A stretch of 64,000 nucleotides of DNA from Acidimicrobiales bacterium (lineage in GTDB: Bacteria; Actinomycetota; Acidimicrobiia; Acidimicrobiales; Palsa-688): the NCBI GenBank assembly GCA_036378675.1, contig DASUWA010000019.1, positions 1-64,000 on the forward strand, given 5' to 3'. Positions 44,323 through 52,812 of the stretch are shown here, one piece after another; positions within the stretch are counted from its first letter, which is position 1; each line of letters begins with the position of its first letter. The notes beneath the pieces are model-generated. The model saw nothing but the letters and a program-made list of their open reading frames with translations, searched no databases and was not told where the DNA came from. Position numbers and translations under genes: made by a program.

Positions 44323-46119
44323 TCAAACGGTTCGCGCGGTCTCCGTTCGAATCCGAAGAGCAGACTTGAGCAGCCCCGCGGCGAGCGATGCGCCGGCGCC
44401 CTCCCCGGCCCGCAGCCGCAGGTCGAGCAGCGGCTCCTGGCCGAGCGCCTCGAGTACCAGGCGGTGGCCGTTCTCCCGGCTCCGCTGCCCCGCCACGAGA
44501 TGCGCCGCGATCGCAGGCTCCTCCCGCACGGCGACGAGGGCTGCGACGGAGGTCGCCAAGCCGTCGAGGATGACGACGCCACCCGCTTCGGCGACGCCTC
44601 GAGTGACGCCGGCGAGGAACACGATCTCGGGTCCGCCCAGAGCGGCGACAATTCCTAAACGGTTCGCCGACGAGCTGGCCGAAGAATTAGTGAGCCCGAG
44701 GCTTGTTGCCCGCTCCAGGGCCGCGGCGACGACTTCTCGTTTTCTGTCCACCATCGCCGAGTCCGCCCCCGCCCCCAACCCGACGACCGCACCGGGGTCG
44801 GCACCAAGCAAGGCGGCCGCCACCGCGGCCGCAACGGTTGTGTTGCCGATGCCAACCTCGCCGAGGGCGACCAGCCACGAGGCGCCGGCCGAGCTGCCGG
44901 CGGGGTCCCGAACGAGCGAGCGACCCAAACCGGCTCCGGCGTCGAGGAGAGTCCGGGCGTCATCGAGCGTCAGGGCGTCGCCGTGGACGAGATCGGACCT
45001 ATGGCCGGCGGGGCGGCGGCACAACGCCCCGGCGACCGGATCTCCTTCCACCCCGGCGTCTACGACCACGACGTCCAGGCCGGCCGATAAGGCCGCGACC
45101 GCCCCGACTGAACTCCGCGCAACCGTGGCCTCGGCCACCGATCGCGTGACGGTGAAATCGTACGCAGAGACGTCGTGTCTCCGCACGAGGTGGTCGGCGG
45201 CCGCGAGCACCAGCGTTCCGCCGTCGAGGCGAACGTTGGCCGGCCCGCCGAGCACCGCGAGCACCTTGTCCACGGCCCGGTCGAGGACACCGAGAGCTCC
45301 GAGGGGGCTCAGGATGGCGTCGCCGGAATCGTGGGCGGCGACCACGGCCGACTGAGAGGGCATCGCCACCCGGGATCCCGAACGAGGAGGGATTCGCCGG
45401 CCGTCCCAGCGGTCGCGCATCACCACGGCTTCGAGGGGCGCCTTCTCCGACCAACCTCGGCGTTCCAGCCCCGGGGTCGGGGGTCTTTCGTCCGGCCAGC
45501 CGACGCACAGCCATCCCAGAGACTCGACGCCGTCGGGGGCTTCGACCAGTCCGGCCAGGTCCCCTGGCTCGAACAGGGTGACCCAACCGACTCCCAGCCC
45601 GGCGGCCCTGGCACACAGCCACAGGTTCTGGATGGCGCACGCGCACGACCACAGGTCAGCGTCCTGAAACGTCGCCCGCCCCAGTACGTCGCCAGCGGGA
45701 GTCCGGCGATCGCAACAGACCACGATTCCGACGGGTGCTTCCCGGATTCCCTCCAGGTCGAGGTCGAGGAGGTGCCGGCCGGAGTCCGGATCCATGGAAG
45801 CGGCCTGAGAAAGACGTGCTCGATCGGCAAGGACCGCGGCTCGGGAGCGAGTGCTCTCATCGGTCACCACGATGAACCGCCACGGCTGCGAGTGCCCGAC
45901 CGATGGCGCCTGGTGAGCGGCGGAAAGGAGCTCGGTGACAATTCCTTCCGGGACGGGGTCCGGACGAAAGCGACGAATGTCGCGCCGCGCGGCCAGAATC
46001 CGCGCCAGCGTGCCCTGCTCCTCTTCCGAGAATGCCCATGCCGACGGGTCAGCCGATCTTTCGGCAGCGCTGGACGCGTCGCCGATGTTCGGTGCAGCGC
46101 GCGACCAGGTCTGGGGCAT
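44323..46119 (-). CDS. BluB-CobT fusion: DMB synthase and nicotinate-nucleotide-DMB phosphoribosyltransferase
   Basis: This 598-residue protein joins two enzymes of cobamide lower-ligand metabolism. Residues about 25-235 are BluB-like, a nitroreductase-fold enzyme that breaks FMNH2 to 5,6-dimethylbenzimidazole (RRDIRRFRPDPVP; SVGHSQPWRFIVV; ALQNLW-like CAIQNLWLCARAAGLGVGW). Residues about 255-598 are CobT-like, with GEVGIGNTT and the C-terminal LRLRAGEGAGA that hold the conserved Glu residues. The CobT part is divergent at its start (AADHLVRRHDVSAYD). The ATG at 46119 is chosen; the frame upstream runs through a tandem repeat. No other cob genes or cobalamin riboswitch are nearby. Confidence 0.88.
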   Translation of the reverse strand: MPQTWSRAAPNIGDASSAAERSADPSAWAFSEEEQGTLARILAARRDIRRFRPDPVPEGIVTELLSAAHQAPSVGHSQPWRFIVVTDESTRSRAAVLADRARLSQAASMDPDSGRHLLDLDLEGIREAPVGIVVCCDRRTPAGDVLGRATFQDADLWSCACAIQNLWLCARAAGLGVGWVTLFEPGDLAGLVEAPDGVESLGWLCVGWPDERPPTPGLERRGWSEKAPLEAVVMRDRWDGRRIPPRSGSRVAMPSQSAVVAAHDSGDAILSPLGALGVLDRAVDKVLAVLGGPANVRLDGGTLVLAAADHLVRRHDVSAYDFTVTRSVAEATVARSSVGAVAALSAGLDVVVVDAGVEGDPVAGALCRRPAGHRSDLVHGDALTLDDARTLLDAGAGLGRSLVRDPAGSSAGASWLVALGEVGIGNTTVAAAVAAALLGADPGAVVGLGAGADSAMVDRKREVVAAALERATSLGLTNSSASSSANRLGIVAALGGPEIVFLAGVTRGVAEAGGVVILDGLATSVAALVAVREEPAIAAHLVAGQRSRENGHRLVLEALGQEPLLDLRLRAGEGAGASLAAGLLKSALRIRTETARTV

Positions 46120-46153
46120 CGGAACTGGAGCGTACGCGCGGCCGCGAAACAAG

Positions 46154-46198
46154 CCCAAAGAAACCAACCCCAAAGAAACCAACCCCAAAGAAACCAAC
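46154..46198. repeat. Three perfect copies of a 15-bp tandem repeat
   Basis: CCCAAAGAAACCAAC is repeated three times without change in the 115-bp gap between the divergent BluB-CobT and phosphodiesterase genes. It is notably AT-rich for this genome. It may be a regulatory spacer or, since the period is a multiple of three, part of an extended N-terminus on either side. Confidence 0.9.
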
Positions 46199-46234
46199 AC
46201 AGAAAGAAGCGGTGTCCCCGGTAGCGTCCGCAAT

Positions 46235-47056
46235 GTGGCTGGCGCCCGATTTCCTTTCCTCGACGGCTCGCGACCGATCGCGTTCGCCCACCGTGGCGGC
46301 GCGCTCGAGAACGTGGAGAACACCTGGACTTCGTTCAAGCACGCCCTCGATCTCGGCTACGGCTATATGGAGACCGACGTCCATGCGACAAGCGACGAGG
46401 TCGTGGTCGCGGTGCACGACCCGGACCTCTCCCGGGTCGGCGACCGTCAAGGGCTGGTGAGAGATCTCACCTGGCACGATTTGTCGGGTATCGAGCTGAC
46501 CGGCGGCGAACACGTTCCACGCCTGGACGACCTGCTCGGTGCTTGGCCGGACGTGCGGTGGAACGTGGACGCTAAACACGACTCGGTGGTACGTCCGCTG
46601 GCGGACACCCTGATGCGGTGCGATGCGGTGGATCGGGTGTGCGTGACGTCGTTTTCGGACGTGCGTCTCGAGCGGCTGAAGCGGATGATCGGCCCGAGGC
46701 TCTGCACCGCGATGGGTCCGGCAGCCGTGGGAACCCTGCGGCTGACCAGCCTCTCACCGTTCGCACCGGGCGCGCTTTCGCGTGCGGCCCTGCTGCCGTT
46801 CCGGAGGTTCGGTGCGGTCCAGGTCCCGACCCGCTACCGCAACGTCGAGATCATCGAACGACGATTCGTGAACACCGCGCACCACGCCGGTCTGCAGGTC
46901 CACGTATGGACCATCGACGACGAGCCCGAGATGGCACGGCTCCTCGATCTCGGAGTCGACGGGATCATGACCGACCGCCCAACCCTCCTGAAGAGTGTTC
47001 TCGAGAAGCGAGGCGAGTGGCGCGGGCGCGGCGACGATGGGATCCGCCAGGTTTAA
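46235..47056 (+). CDS. Glycerophosphodiester phosphodiesterase family protein
   Basis: This protein of about 273 residues has a TIM-barrel GDPD fold. The catalytic start IAFAHRGGALENVENTW lies near residues 14-30, METDVHATSDEVVVAVHDPDL near 45, WNVDAKHD near 105 and VHVWTIDDE near 224. It hydrolyses glycerophosphodiesters to glycerol-3-phosphate and an alcohol. The GTG at 46235 is chosen; the frame is open further upstream through the tandem repeat, where a start at 45935 would lie antisense to the BluB-CobT gene. No signal peptide is visible with the chosen start. Confidence 0.88.
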   Translation: MAGARFPFLDGSRPIAFAHRGGALENVENTWTSFKHALDLGYGYMETDVHATSDEVVVAVHDPDLSRVGDRQGLVRDLTWHDLSGIELTGGEHVPRLDDLLGAWPDVRWNVDAKHDSVVRPLADTLMRCDAVDRVCVTSFSDVRLERLKRMIGPRLCTAMGPAAVGTLRLTSLSPFAPGALSRAALLPFRRFGAVQVPTRYRNVEIIERRFVNTAHHAGLQVHVWTIDDEPEMARLLDLGVDGIMTDRPTLLKSVLEKRGEWRGRGDDGIRQV

Positions 47057-47069
47057 CTCGGCTCTACGG

Positions 47070-48308
47070 TCAGCCCGTGACCCGAGGTCCAGGGGAAAAC
47101 GTCACCGGCAGGTGCTTGATGCCGTTGATGAAGTTCGATCGCAGCCGCTCGGCGGGTCCCGCGGGCTGGAGGTCGGGAATCCGGTCGAGCAGGTGCTCGA
47201 ACATCACCCGGATCTCCAACCGGGCCAGGTTGGCGCCCAGACAGAAGTGCGGGCCGCCGCCGCCGAAAGCCATGTGCGGGTTGGGATCTCTGCCGATATC
47301 CAGGCGGTCGGGATCGTCGAACACGGTCTCGTCCCTGTTGGCCGACGCGTGGAAGAACACCACCTTTTCACCATCGTGAATCCGCTGGCCACCGAGGTCG
47401 AAGTCCGCGGCGGCTTGCCTGCGGAAATTCATGACCGGTGACACGTAGCGGAGCAGCTCCTCGATCGCCGTGCCCAGAAGGCTCCGGTCGCTCACCAGCC
47501 GCTGCCATTGGTCCGGATGGTCGAAGAAAGCATGCATCCCGCCCGCCATCAGGTTCCGCGTGGTCTCGTTTCCCGCAACGGAAAGAAGGAGGAAGAACAG
47601 CTCGAGATCGAGGTCGGACAGGCTCTCTCCCTCGACCTCAACCTGCGTGAGCACGCTCATCAGGTCGCCGTGCGGATCGAGCCTTTTCTTCGCGAATAGC
47701 TCCGCCGCGTACGCGTACAACTCCATCGCGGCGTGCGTCGCCTGGTCGGCGTTGATCTGGTACTCGGGGTCCTCGTTCCCGACCATCTGGTTCGACCAGT
47801 CGAACACCCGATGCCGATCGTCGCGAGGCACTCCGAGCAGTTCTGCGATAACAATCAGTGGAAGCTCCGCGACCAGGTCGGTGACGAAGTCGGCGCTGCC
47901 CTTCTCGATGACGGCATCGATGATCTCGTCGGCGGTCTCGTGGATGTGCTGCTCGAGCTGGGAGACCATGCGCGGCGTGAAGCCCTTGTTCACGAGTCTT
48001 CGGTACCTCGTGTGAAGAGGAGGGTCCATGTTCAACATCATCAGCTGCTGCTGAGCGAGCTCCTCCTCCGGCAACTCCCAAATGAACGTCGCCTTATGAG
48101 AAGAAGAAAAATGTTCGTAATCCCTGTTGACCGCGACGCAATCGTTGTAGCGGGTTACCGCCCAGAAACCAGGCCCGTCGATCTCGTCGTGCCACACGAC
48201 CCCTTGCTTGCGCAGTTCGGCGAACCAGTCGTAGGGAACGCCGCGTACATAGATCGATGAGTCGGTCAGGTCGATCGCTGGGCCCGATCGCCCGGGTGCT
48301 GCAGTCAT
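47070..48308 (-). CDS. Cytochrome P450, CYP125/CYP142-like
   Basis: This 412-residue P450 has the heme-binding Cys near residue 356 in FGGGGPHFCLGANLAR, the I-helix AGNETTRN near 247, and the ExxR motif in EELLRYVSP. The segment LNMDPPLHTRYRRLVNKGFTPRMV near 93 resembles actinobacterial CYP125/142 enzymes that oxidise the cholesterol side chain, but substrate specificity cannot be read with certainty. Extradiol dioxygenase and epoxide hydrolase genes nearby agree with a catabolic setting. The ferredoxin partner is not adjacent. Confidence 0.9.
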   Translation of the reverse strand: MTAAPGRSGPAIDLTDSSIYVRGVPYDWFAELRKQGVVWHDEIDGPGFWAVTRYNDCVAVNRDYEHFSSSHKATFIWELPEEELAQQQLMMLNMDPPLHTRYRRLVNKGFTPRMVSQLEQHIHETADEIIDAVIEKGSADFVTDLVAELPLIVIAELLGVPRDDRHRVFDWSNQMVGNEDPEYQINADQATHAAMELYAYAAELFAKKRLDPHGDLMSVLTQVEVEGESLSDLDLELFFLLLSVAGNETTRNLMAGGMHAFFDHPDQWQRLVSDRSLLGTAIEELLRYVSPVMNFRRQAAADFDLGGQRIHDGEKVVFFHASANRDETVFDDPDRLDIGRDPNPHMAFGGGGPHFCLGANLARLEIRVMFEHLLDRIPDLQPAGPAERLRSNFINGIKHLPVTFSPGPRVTG

Positions 48309-48637
48309 AAAAACCGAAACTAAGAGGCGTTACCAAGCCGGTCAACGGCCACGGCCCACTCTACGGAACGCCCGCAAAACCGGCTTATCGACCGTGGCGA
48401 ACGGCGGCTTCCATCAGGAGCATTGCCGGTAATGCGCCGGCCTCCTCACCGGTGAGCGCCCTGTCCGAAATGTCCACCCGACAGAACGGAAATTGGCGAA
48501 GCCGGCAAAACTTTTCGCCTCCATCCCGACAGACCGGGACAATCTGATTGTGACATGACCCGAGTGACGTTGATCACATCTGTAACGTGTAGTAAGCGTT
48601 ACCCACGCCATAGGTAACCGACCCCGGGGGGGAACGT
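48309..48637. other. Divergent regulatory gap between P450 and MFS transporter
   Basis: These 329 bases hold no recognisable gene. They must contain the promoters of both flanking genes, including a perfect GTAACG-N9-CGTTAC inverted repeat close to the transporter start. Confidence 0.7.
48582..48602. promoter_or_regulatory. Operator-like inverted repeat before the MFS gene
   Basis: GTAACG (48582-48587) and CGTTAC (48597-48602) are perfect inverted copies with a 9-base spacer, 36 bp before the transporter ATG. Size and spacing fit a dimeric repressor such as a TetR- or GntR-type regulator. No regulator gene lies adjacent. Confidence 0.55.
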
Positions 48638-50431
48638 ATGAGTGTTACTGCAGCAGGCTCGGTGGATCGACCATCCGGTCTTTCCTGGTTGTGGAAGCGG
48701 CAACTGGACTCCTATCCCGACACCGCTCAGCGCATCACCTACCTCGGCATCACGGTGTTGTCGACCGTGATGCTCTATTACGAGTTGTACGTAGGCGGGT
48801 CGGTGTCCACGCTGTTCCTGGCGAAGTTCCATATGAGCTTCAGCTTCCTCGTGTACACGCTTGCGATCGGCAACTTGATCGGAGCGTTCGGCTCGCTGTT
48901 CGCCGGTCTCACCGACCGGTTAGGGAGGACCAACCTGGTCGTCGGCGGTCTGATAATCACCGCAGTATTCGTTGGGTTCATCATCCCGGCAGCCCCGAAC
49001 AAGTGGGCCTTCACGATCGAGGGATGGGCGGTCGCAGTGGTTGAGGGAATCTGCCTGGTCGCCACACCTGCGCTGATCCGCGATTTCTCACCCCAGGTGG
49101 GCCGAGCTACAGCGATGGGCTTCTGGACCAGCGGCCCGGTGCTCGGCAGCCTGATCGTGGCCGTGGTCGCGACGAACACTATCGGGGCCAACCCATCCCC
49201 GAGCTTCTGGACCCACGAGTACCACATCTGCGGGATCGCTGGCCTGGTCGTTGCGGCGATCGCACTCGTCGGGCTCCGTGAGCTGTCCCCCGGGCTTCGC
49301 GACCAACTCATGGTCACCATGCATGACCGGGCGCTGATCGAGGCACGTGCGAAGGGGCTTGACATCGAGTCGGCTCTCCGGAACCCGTGGCGCCAGCTGC
49401 TCAAGCCGGACGTCGTCGTCTCGGCTCTGGGGATCTCGATCTTCCTGCTGATCTACTACACGGCGGTCGGGTTCGGACTGATCTACTTCGTCACCGTGTT
49501 CGGTTTCAGCGTCAAGGACGGGAACGGCCTCGGCAACTGGAACTGGGGTTTCAACGTGGTAGCGGTGATCCTCTTCGGGATCATCTCCGACCGATTGCGA
49601 GTCAGAAAGCCGTTCATGATCGGGGGCGGAATTGCCGCCGCGGTGATGATGATCATCTACCTCGAGCAGGCCGGACACCATCCCAGCTACTACAGCCTGG
49701 CGATCATCGTCGCCGCGCTGTCGTTCTGCCTCGGAGTCGCCTATGTCCCTTGGATGGCGAGCTTCACCGAGACCGTTGAGGCCCGCAATCCCGCATTGAC
49801 CGCCACGGGGCTCGCGATCTGGGGATGGATCATCCGCGTGATCGTCTTCGTCTCGTACATGATCCTGCCATCGGTGATCAACACCGTGACCCCGCTGGTC
49901 CAGTACGGCAACGGGGTTCAGGCAGCGGCAACCAAGTACGCGCCCGAGGTCGCTTTCGCGACAGCCCATCCCGACATTGTCGCCACCGCCACCCGGATCG
50001 CACCCGAGCTGCAAGCGGTTTCAGCACACGCTGCTCTATTCACCCAGCTCGCAGCTAACCCGACTCCTGCGCTGATTGCGGAAGCACAGGCTGCCGTGGG
50101 CCCGACGATGTTTGGCAACATCGTCGCTCACGCCGCGGACATCCAGAAGGTGATCCCGTTCTCCTCGCAGCTGACCCAACTCGCTTCCGTTGCGAACAAT
50201 GCGGACTTCAAGTTCCTGCAAAAGCACGGTACCCAGGTGGTGAACGCCGCCAAGCACAACGCCGGCAAGTGGAAGGACTGGTACTGGATCTGCTTCGGAG
50301 GGATGATCTTCTTCCTCTTCACCGTTCCGCTCGTGCGAGGCAGATGGAGCCCCAAGCGGGCGAGAGCGGACGAGGACGCGCACGAGGCGATGGTCCAGGC
50401 CGAGCTGGCCAAGATTCACGCCACCGCCTGA
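48638..50431 (+). CDS. Major facilitator superfamily transporter with a long extracytoplasmic segment
   Basis: This 597-residue membrane protein has about 12 helices. The MFS signature LTDRLGRTN follows helix 2 (near residue 88), with a second copy region near SDRLRVRKP. It is longer than typical (about 430-480) because about 130 mostly soluble, Ala-rich residues (TPLVQYGNGVQAAATKYAPE onward) lie between the penultimate and last helix. The last helix is WYWICFGGMIFFLFTVPLV. A GGGGGGGA ribosome site precedes the ATG. Substrate is unknown; the catabolic neighbours suggest an organic acid or steroid-related compound. Confidence 0.85.
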   Translation: MSVTAAGSVDRPSGLSWLWKRQLDSYPDTAQRITYLGITVLSTVMLYYELYVGGSVSTLFLAKFHMSFSFLVYTLAIGNLIGAFGSLFAGLTDRLGRTNLVVGGLIITAVFVGFIIPAAPNKWAFTIEGWAVAVVEGICLVATPALIRDFSPQVGRATAMGFWTSGPVLGSLIVAVVATNTIGANPSPSFWTHEYHICGIAGLVVAAIALVGLRELSPGLRDQLMVTMHDRALIEARAKGLDIESALRNPWRQLLKPDVVVSALGISIFLLIYYTAVGFGLIYFVTVFGFSVKDGNGLGNWNWGFNVVAVILFGIISDRLRVRKPFMIGGGIAAAVMMIIYLEQAGHHPSYYSLAIIVAALSFCLGVAYVPWMASFTETVEARNPALTATGLAIWGWIIRVIVFVSYMILPSVINTVTPLVQYGNGVQAAATKYAPEVAFATAHPDIVATATRIAPELQAVSAHAALFTQLAANPTPALIAEAQAAVGPTMFGNIVAHAADIQKVIPFSSQLTQLASVANNADFKFLQKHGTQVVNAAKHNAGKWKDWYWICFGGMIFFLFTVPLVRGRWSPKRARADEDAHEAMVQAELAKIHATA

Positions 50432-50454
50432 CGGAAACTTCTTCGGGAGGGCGA

Positions 50455-50482
50455 GAGGCCGGGACCTTTTGGTCCCGGCCTC
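50455..50482. terminator. Strong bidirectional hairpin between MFS and epoxide hydrolase genes
   Basis: GAGGCCGGGACC (50455-50466) and GGTCCCGGCCTC (50471-50482) form a perfect 12-bp stem with a TTTT loop. It lies in the 74-bp gap between convergent genes. No U-tract follows, but the position and stability support a terminator on both strands. Confidence 0.75.
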
Positions 50483-50505
50483 TGCGCGTCAACCGGTACG
50501 TCGCG

Positions 50506-51642
50506 TCAGCGGATGTTCCTGAAGCAAGCACGGACTTCGTCGACGAACAGCGCTGGTTGCTCGAACGCCGCGAAGTGCCCACCGACTTTCGGTTCGTTCC
50601 AATAGCGGATGTCCTGGTACTGGCGCGAGGCACACCGCCGGGAACATCGGAAGATCTCCTTCGGGAACACCGACGCGCCCATCGGGACCAGCACCGGGTC
50701 GAGAGGGGGATTGCTGAAGGACTCCCAGTACATCCGCCCGGACGAGGCGCCGGAGGCGGGGAGCCAGTAGAGCATGATGTTGTCGAGAATCCGGTCGGCA
50801 CCAAGGGCTCCTACCGGGTCGCCGCCGGTGTCGCTCCACGACCAGAACTTCTCGAGGATCCAGGCGCACTGCCCGGCCGGCGAATCCACCAGCGCGTAGC
50901 CGAGCGTCTGCGGACGGGTGGCCTGCTGCTTGGAGTAGCCCGAATCATGTGCCATGTATTCGTTGACGCTCGCCAGAGCGGCCTGCTCCATCTCGGTCGG
51001 ATCCCCGTCGTCGGGCCCAGGGAAACCGATGATCATGTTGAGATGGATGCCCGCCACGTGTTCGGGATCTTGTATGCCGATGCTCGTCGTGACCATCGCG
51101 CCCCAGTCACCGCCTTGGGCGACGTAGCGGTCGTATCCCAGACGGGCCATCAGCGACGCCCAGGCCCGCGCGGTGCGTTGCACTCCCCATCCCGTCTCGC
51201 GTGGCTTGTCGCTGAATGCATAACCAGGCAGAGACGGGATCACGACATGGAACGCGTCCGCGGCGTCGCCACCGTAGGCAGGAGGATCGGTCAAAGGACC
51301 GACCGCTTCCAAGAACTCGACGAACGACCCCGGCCAGCCGTGGGTCAACACCATCGGCACAGCCTCCGGGTGCTGCGACCGGACGTGAAGGAAATGAATG
51401 CCCAGACCATCTATCACGGTGCGGAACTGAGGGAAATCGTTCAGGCGCTTCTGCCGCACCTGCCAGTCGTAACCATCGGCCCAGTAACCGCACAGGCCCT
51501 TGAGGTATCCGAGCGGCACGCCCTGAGACCAGTCGGGGACCGGAGCCTCGTCGGCCCATCGCGTCCTTCTCAAGCGTTCCTGCAGATCGACCAGATCTGC
51601 TTCGGCCACGTCGATCGTGAACGGGATGATCTGCTCGGACAA
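50506..51642 (-). CDS. Epoxide hydrolase (alpha/beta hydrolase with EHN N-terminal domain)
   Basis: This protein of 378 residues is of the microsomal-type epoxide hydrolase family. An N-terminal EHN domain (DVAEADLVDLQERLRRTRW) precedes the hydrolase core, with oxyanion motif HGWPGS at 101-106, nucleophile D179 in GGDWG and catalytic H356 in GGHFAAFE. The TTG at 51642 is chosen for its GAGGGAGGG site; a TTG at 51669 would add nine residues. It opens epoxides, perhaps from P450 or aromatic pathways. Substrate is not known. Confidence 0.9.
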   Translation of the reverse strand: MSEQIIPFTIDVAEADLVDLQERLRRTRWADEAPVPDWSQGVPLGYLKGLCGYWADGYDWQVRQKRLNDFPQFRTVIDGLGIHFLHVRSQHPEAVPMVLTHGWPGSFVEFLEAVGPLTDPPAYGGDAADAFHVVIPSLPGYAFSDKPRETGWGVQRTARAWASLMARLGYDRYVAQGGDWGAMVTTSIGIQDPEHVAGIHLNMIIGFPGPDDGDPTEMEQAALASVNEYMAHDSGYSKQQATRPQTLGYALVDSPAGQCAWILEKFWSWSDTGGDPVGALGADRILDNIMLYWLPASGASSGRMYWESFSNPPLDPVLVPMGASVFPKEIFRCSRRCASRQYQDIRYWNEPKVGGHFAAFEQPALFVDEVRACFRNIR

Positions 51643-51743
51643 GGCGATGCCCTCCCTCTTTTTCGTCAACGTTTCTCAGGGTTCCACGGATGAGGCGCGG
51701 CGAAACCGTAGCCTGAGTCTTCGCTTGAATCCTCCGCCCGTTG

Positions 51744-52748
51744 CTACCAGACGGGATAGGCAGGCCGTGGAGCGTCCACGGCTCCGCGCGACAAGGTCGT
51801 CAGGTTCTCGTCGGCTGACGTCTTGGCCGCCGCCACCACGACCGTCGTGACGAGAACCGCCAGAGCCAGCACAGTGTCGAGCGCGAACCAACCGGTGAGT
51901 TTCATCGAGAGGGTGAACCCCAACTGCCGTGCCTGCGGTCCGCTCAAGCCCGCGATAGAGGGCGGGACCGCCTGGTCCACCTGAATCACCGCCGACGCGA
52001 ACTGGGCGCCGAGCATGGTGAGGACCGCGCCTGTCGCTGCCACGGCAGCGCGGCGGTCCTTCCACATGAACAACGCAGCGAGGATCGGGATGGCGGCGAT
52101 CGCCAGGGCCGACAGGACGTTGCCGATGACGATCTGCCACGGCTCTGCGAAGGCGTTTCCAAGGTTGAACGACACGGCACGGCCGGTGACTGCGCTGACG
52201 CCGGTGTAGTGATCCCACGCCGGCAGGAAGAACCCTGCGGTCGCAGTGCTGAGCGCCCCGACGCCCGCCAAGGTCGCCCAGCGGTTGAAACCCGAAGCCG
52301 GGGGGTCATCGAGCGCAGGCTGCCGGTTCGAGCGAACGGCCAGGACGGCGGTCGCAGCGCCGGCCGCTCCGACCACCCAGGCGGCTGTCATGATCCACAG
52401 TCCTGGGCCCGCCTGGCCGGTTCCGTACCGGAAGACCTGCCCGAGGTCGGACACCCGAAAGCCGAGTTCCCCGAGCGCTGCCCCGACCGCGAAAGCGGCC
52501 GCGATCCTCACCCACCTCGGCCCGGCAAGCCCGAAACCGAGAGCGGTCGCCCAAGCCGCGGCAACCACGGCGTAGAGAGCAGCCTGGTCAGCCTGGGAGG
52601 CGATCGACGCCGGCGAGCCCCCACTGAAGTAGTCAGGGAACATCGCCGCCACGTGCAGAATGACCGCTGCCAGCAGGAGAGCGCCGGCAGCTAGTTCGAG
52701 CTTGGAGGGATGTCTGCGCTGCTCGGAGACGGGGGTGCTTGCGTCCAT
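51744..52748 (-). CDS. Multi-pass membrane protein of unknown function
   Basis: This 334-residue protein has about eight hydrophobic helices (for example ELAAGALLLAAVILHVAAMF near residues 18-37, IVIGNVLSALAIAAIPILAALF near 208, and WFALDTVLALAVLVTTVVVAA near 288). The loops are Gly/Ala-rich and no catalytic motif stands out. I do not recognise the family. It lies between the epoxide hydrolase and the GH3 enzyme genes on the same strand with gaps of 101 and 64 bp, so an operon is uncertain. Confidence 0.7.
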   Translation of the reverse strand: MDASTPVSEQRRHPSKLELAAGALLLAAVILHVAAMFPDYFSGGSPASIASQADQAALYAVVAAAWATALGFGLAGPRWVRIAAAFAVGAALGELGFRVSDLGQVFRYGTGQAGPGLWIMTAAWVVGAAGAATAVLAVRSNRQPALDDPPASGFNRWATLAGVGALSTATAGFFLPAWDHYTGVSAVTGRAVSFNLGNAFAEPWQIVIGNVLSALAIAAIPILAALFMWKDRRAAVAATGAVLTMLGAQFASAVIQVDQAVPPSIAGLSGPQARQLGFTLSMKLTGWFALDTVLALAVLVTTVVVAAAKTSADENLTTLSRGAVDAPRPAYPVW

Positions 52749-52812
52749 GCACCCATTCTGGTCCGCTTTGGTGAACGGGGCCTGAGAAGGGCGCGATCAA
52801 CTGGTTCGCTGG

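Noticed and set aside
46120..46234. Cobalamin riboswitch before the BluB-CobT gene
   Set aside because: The gap is only 115 bp, contains a tandem repeat and shows no B12-box-like sequence.
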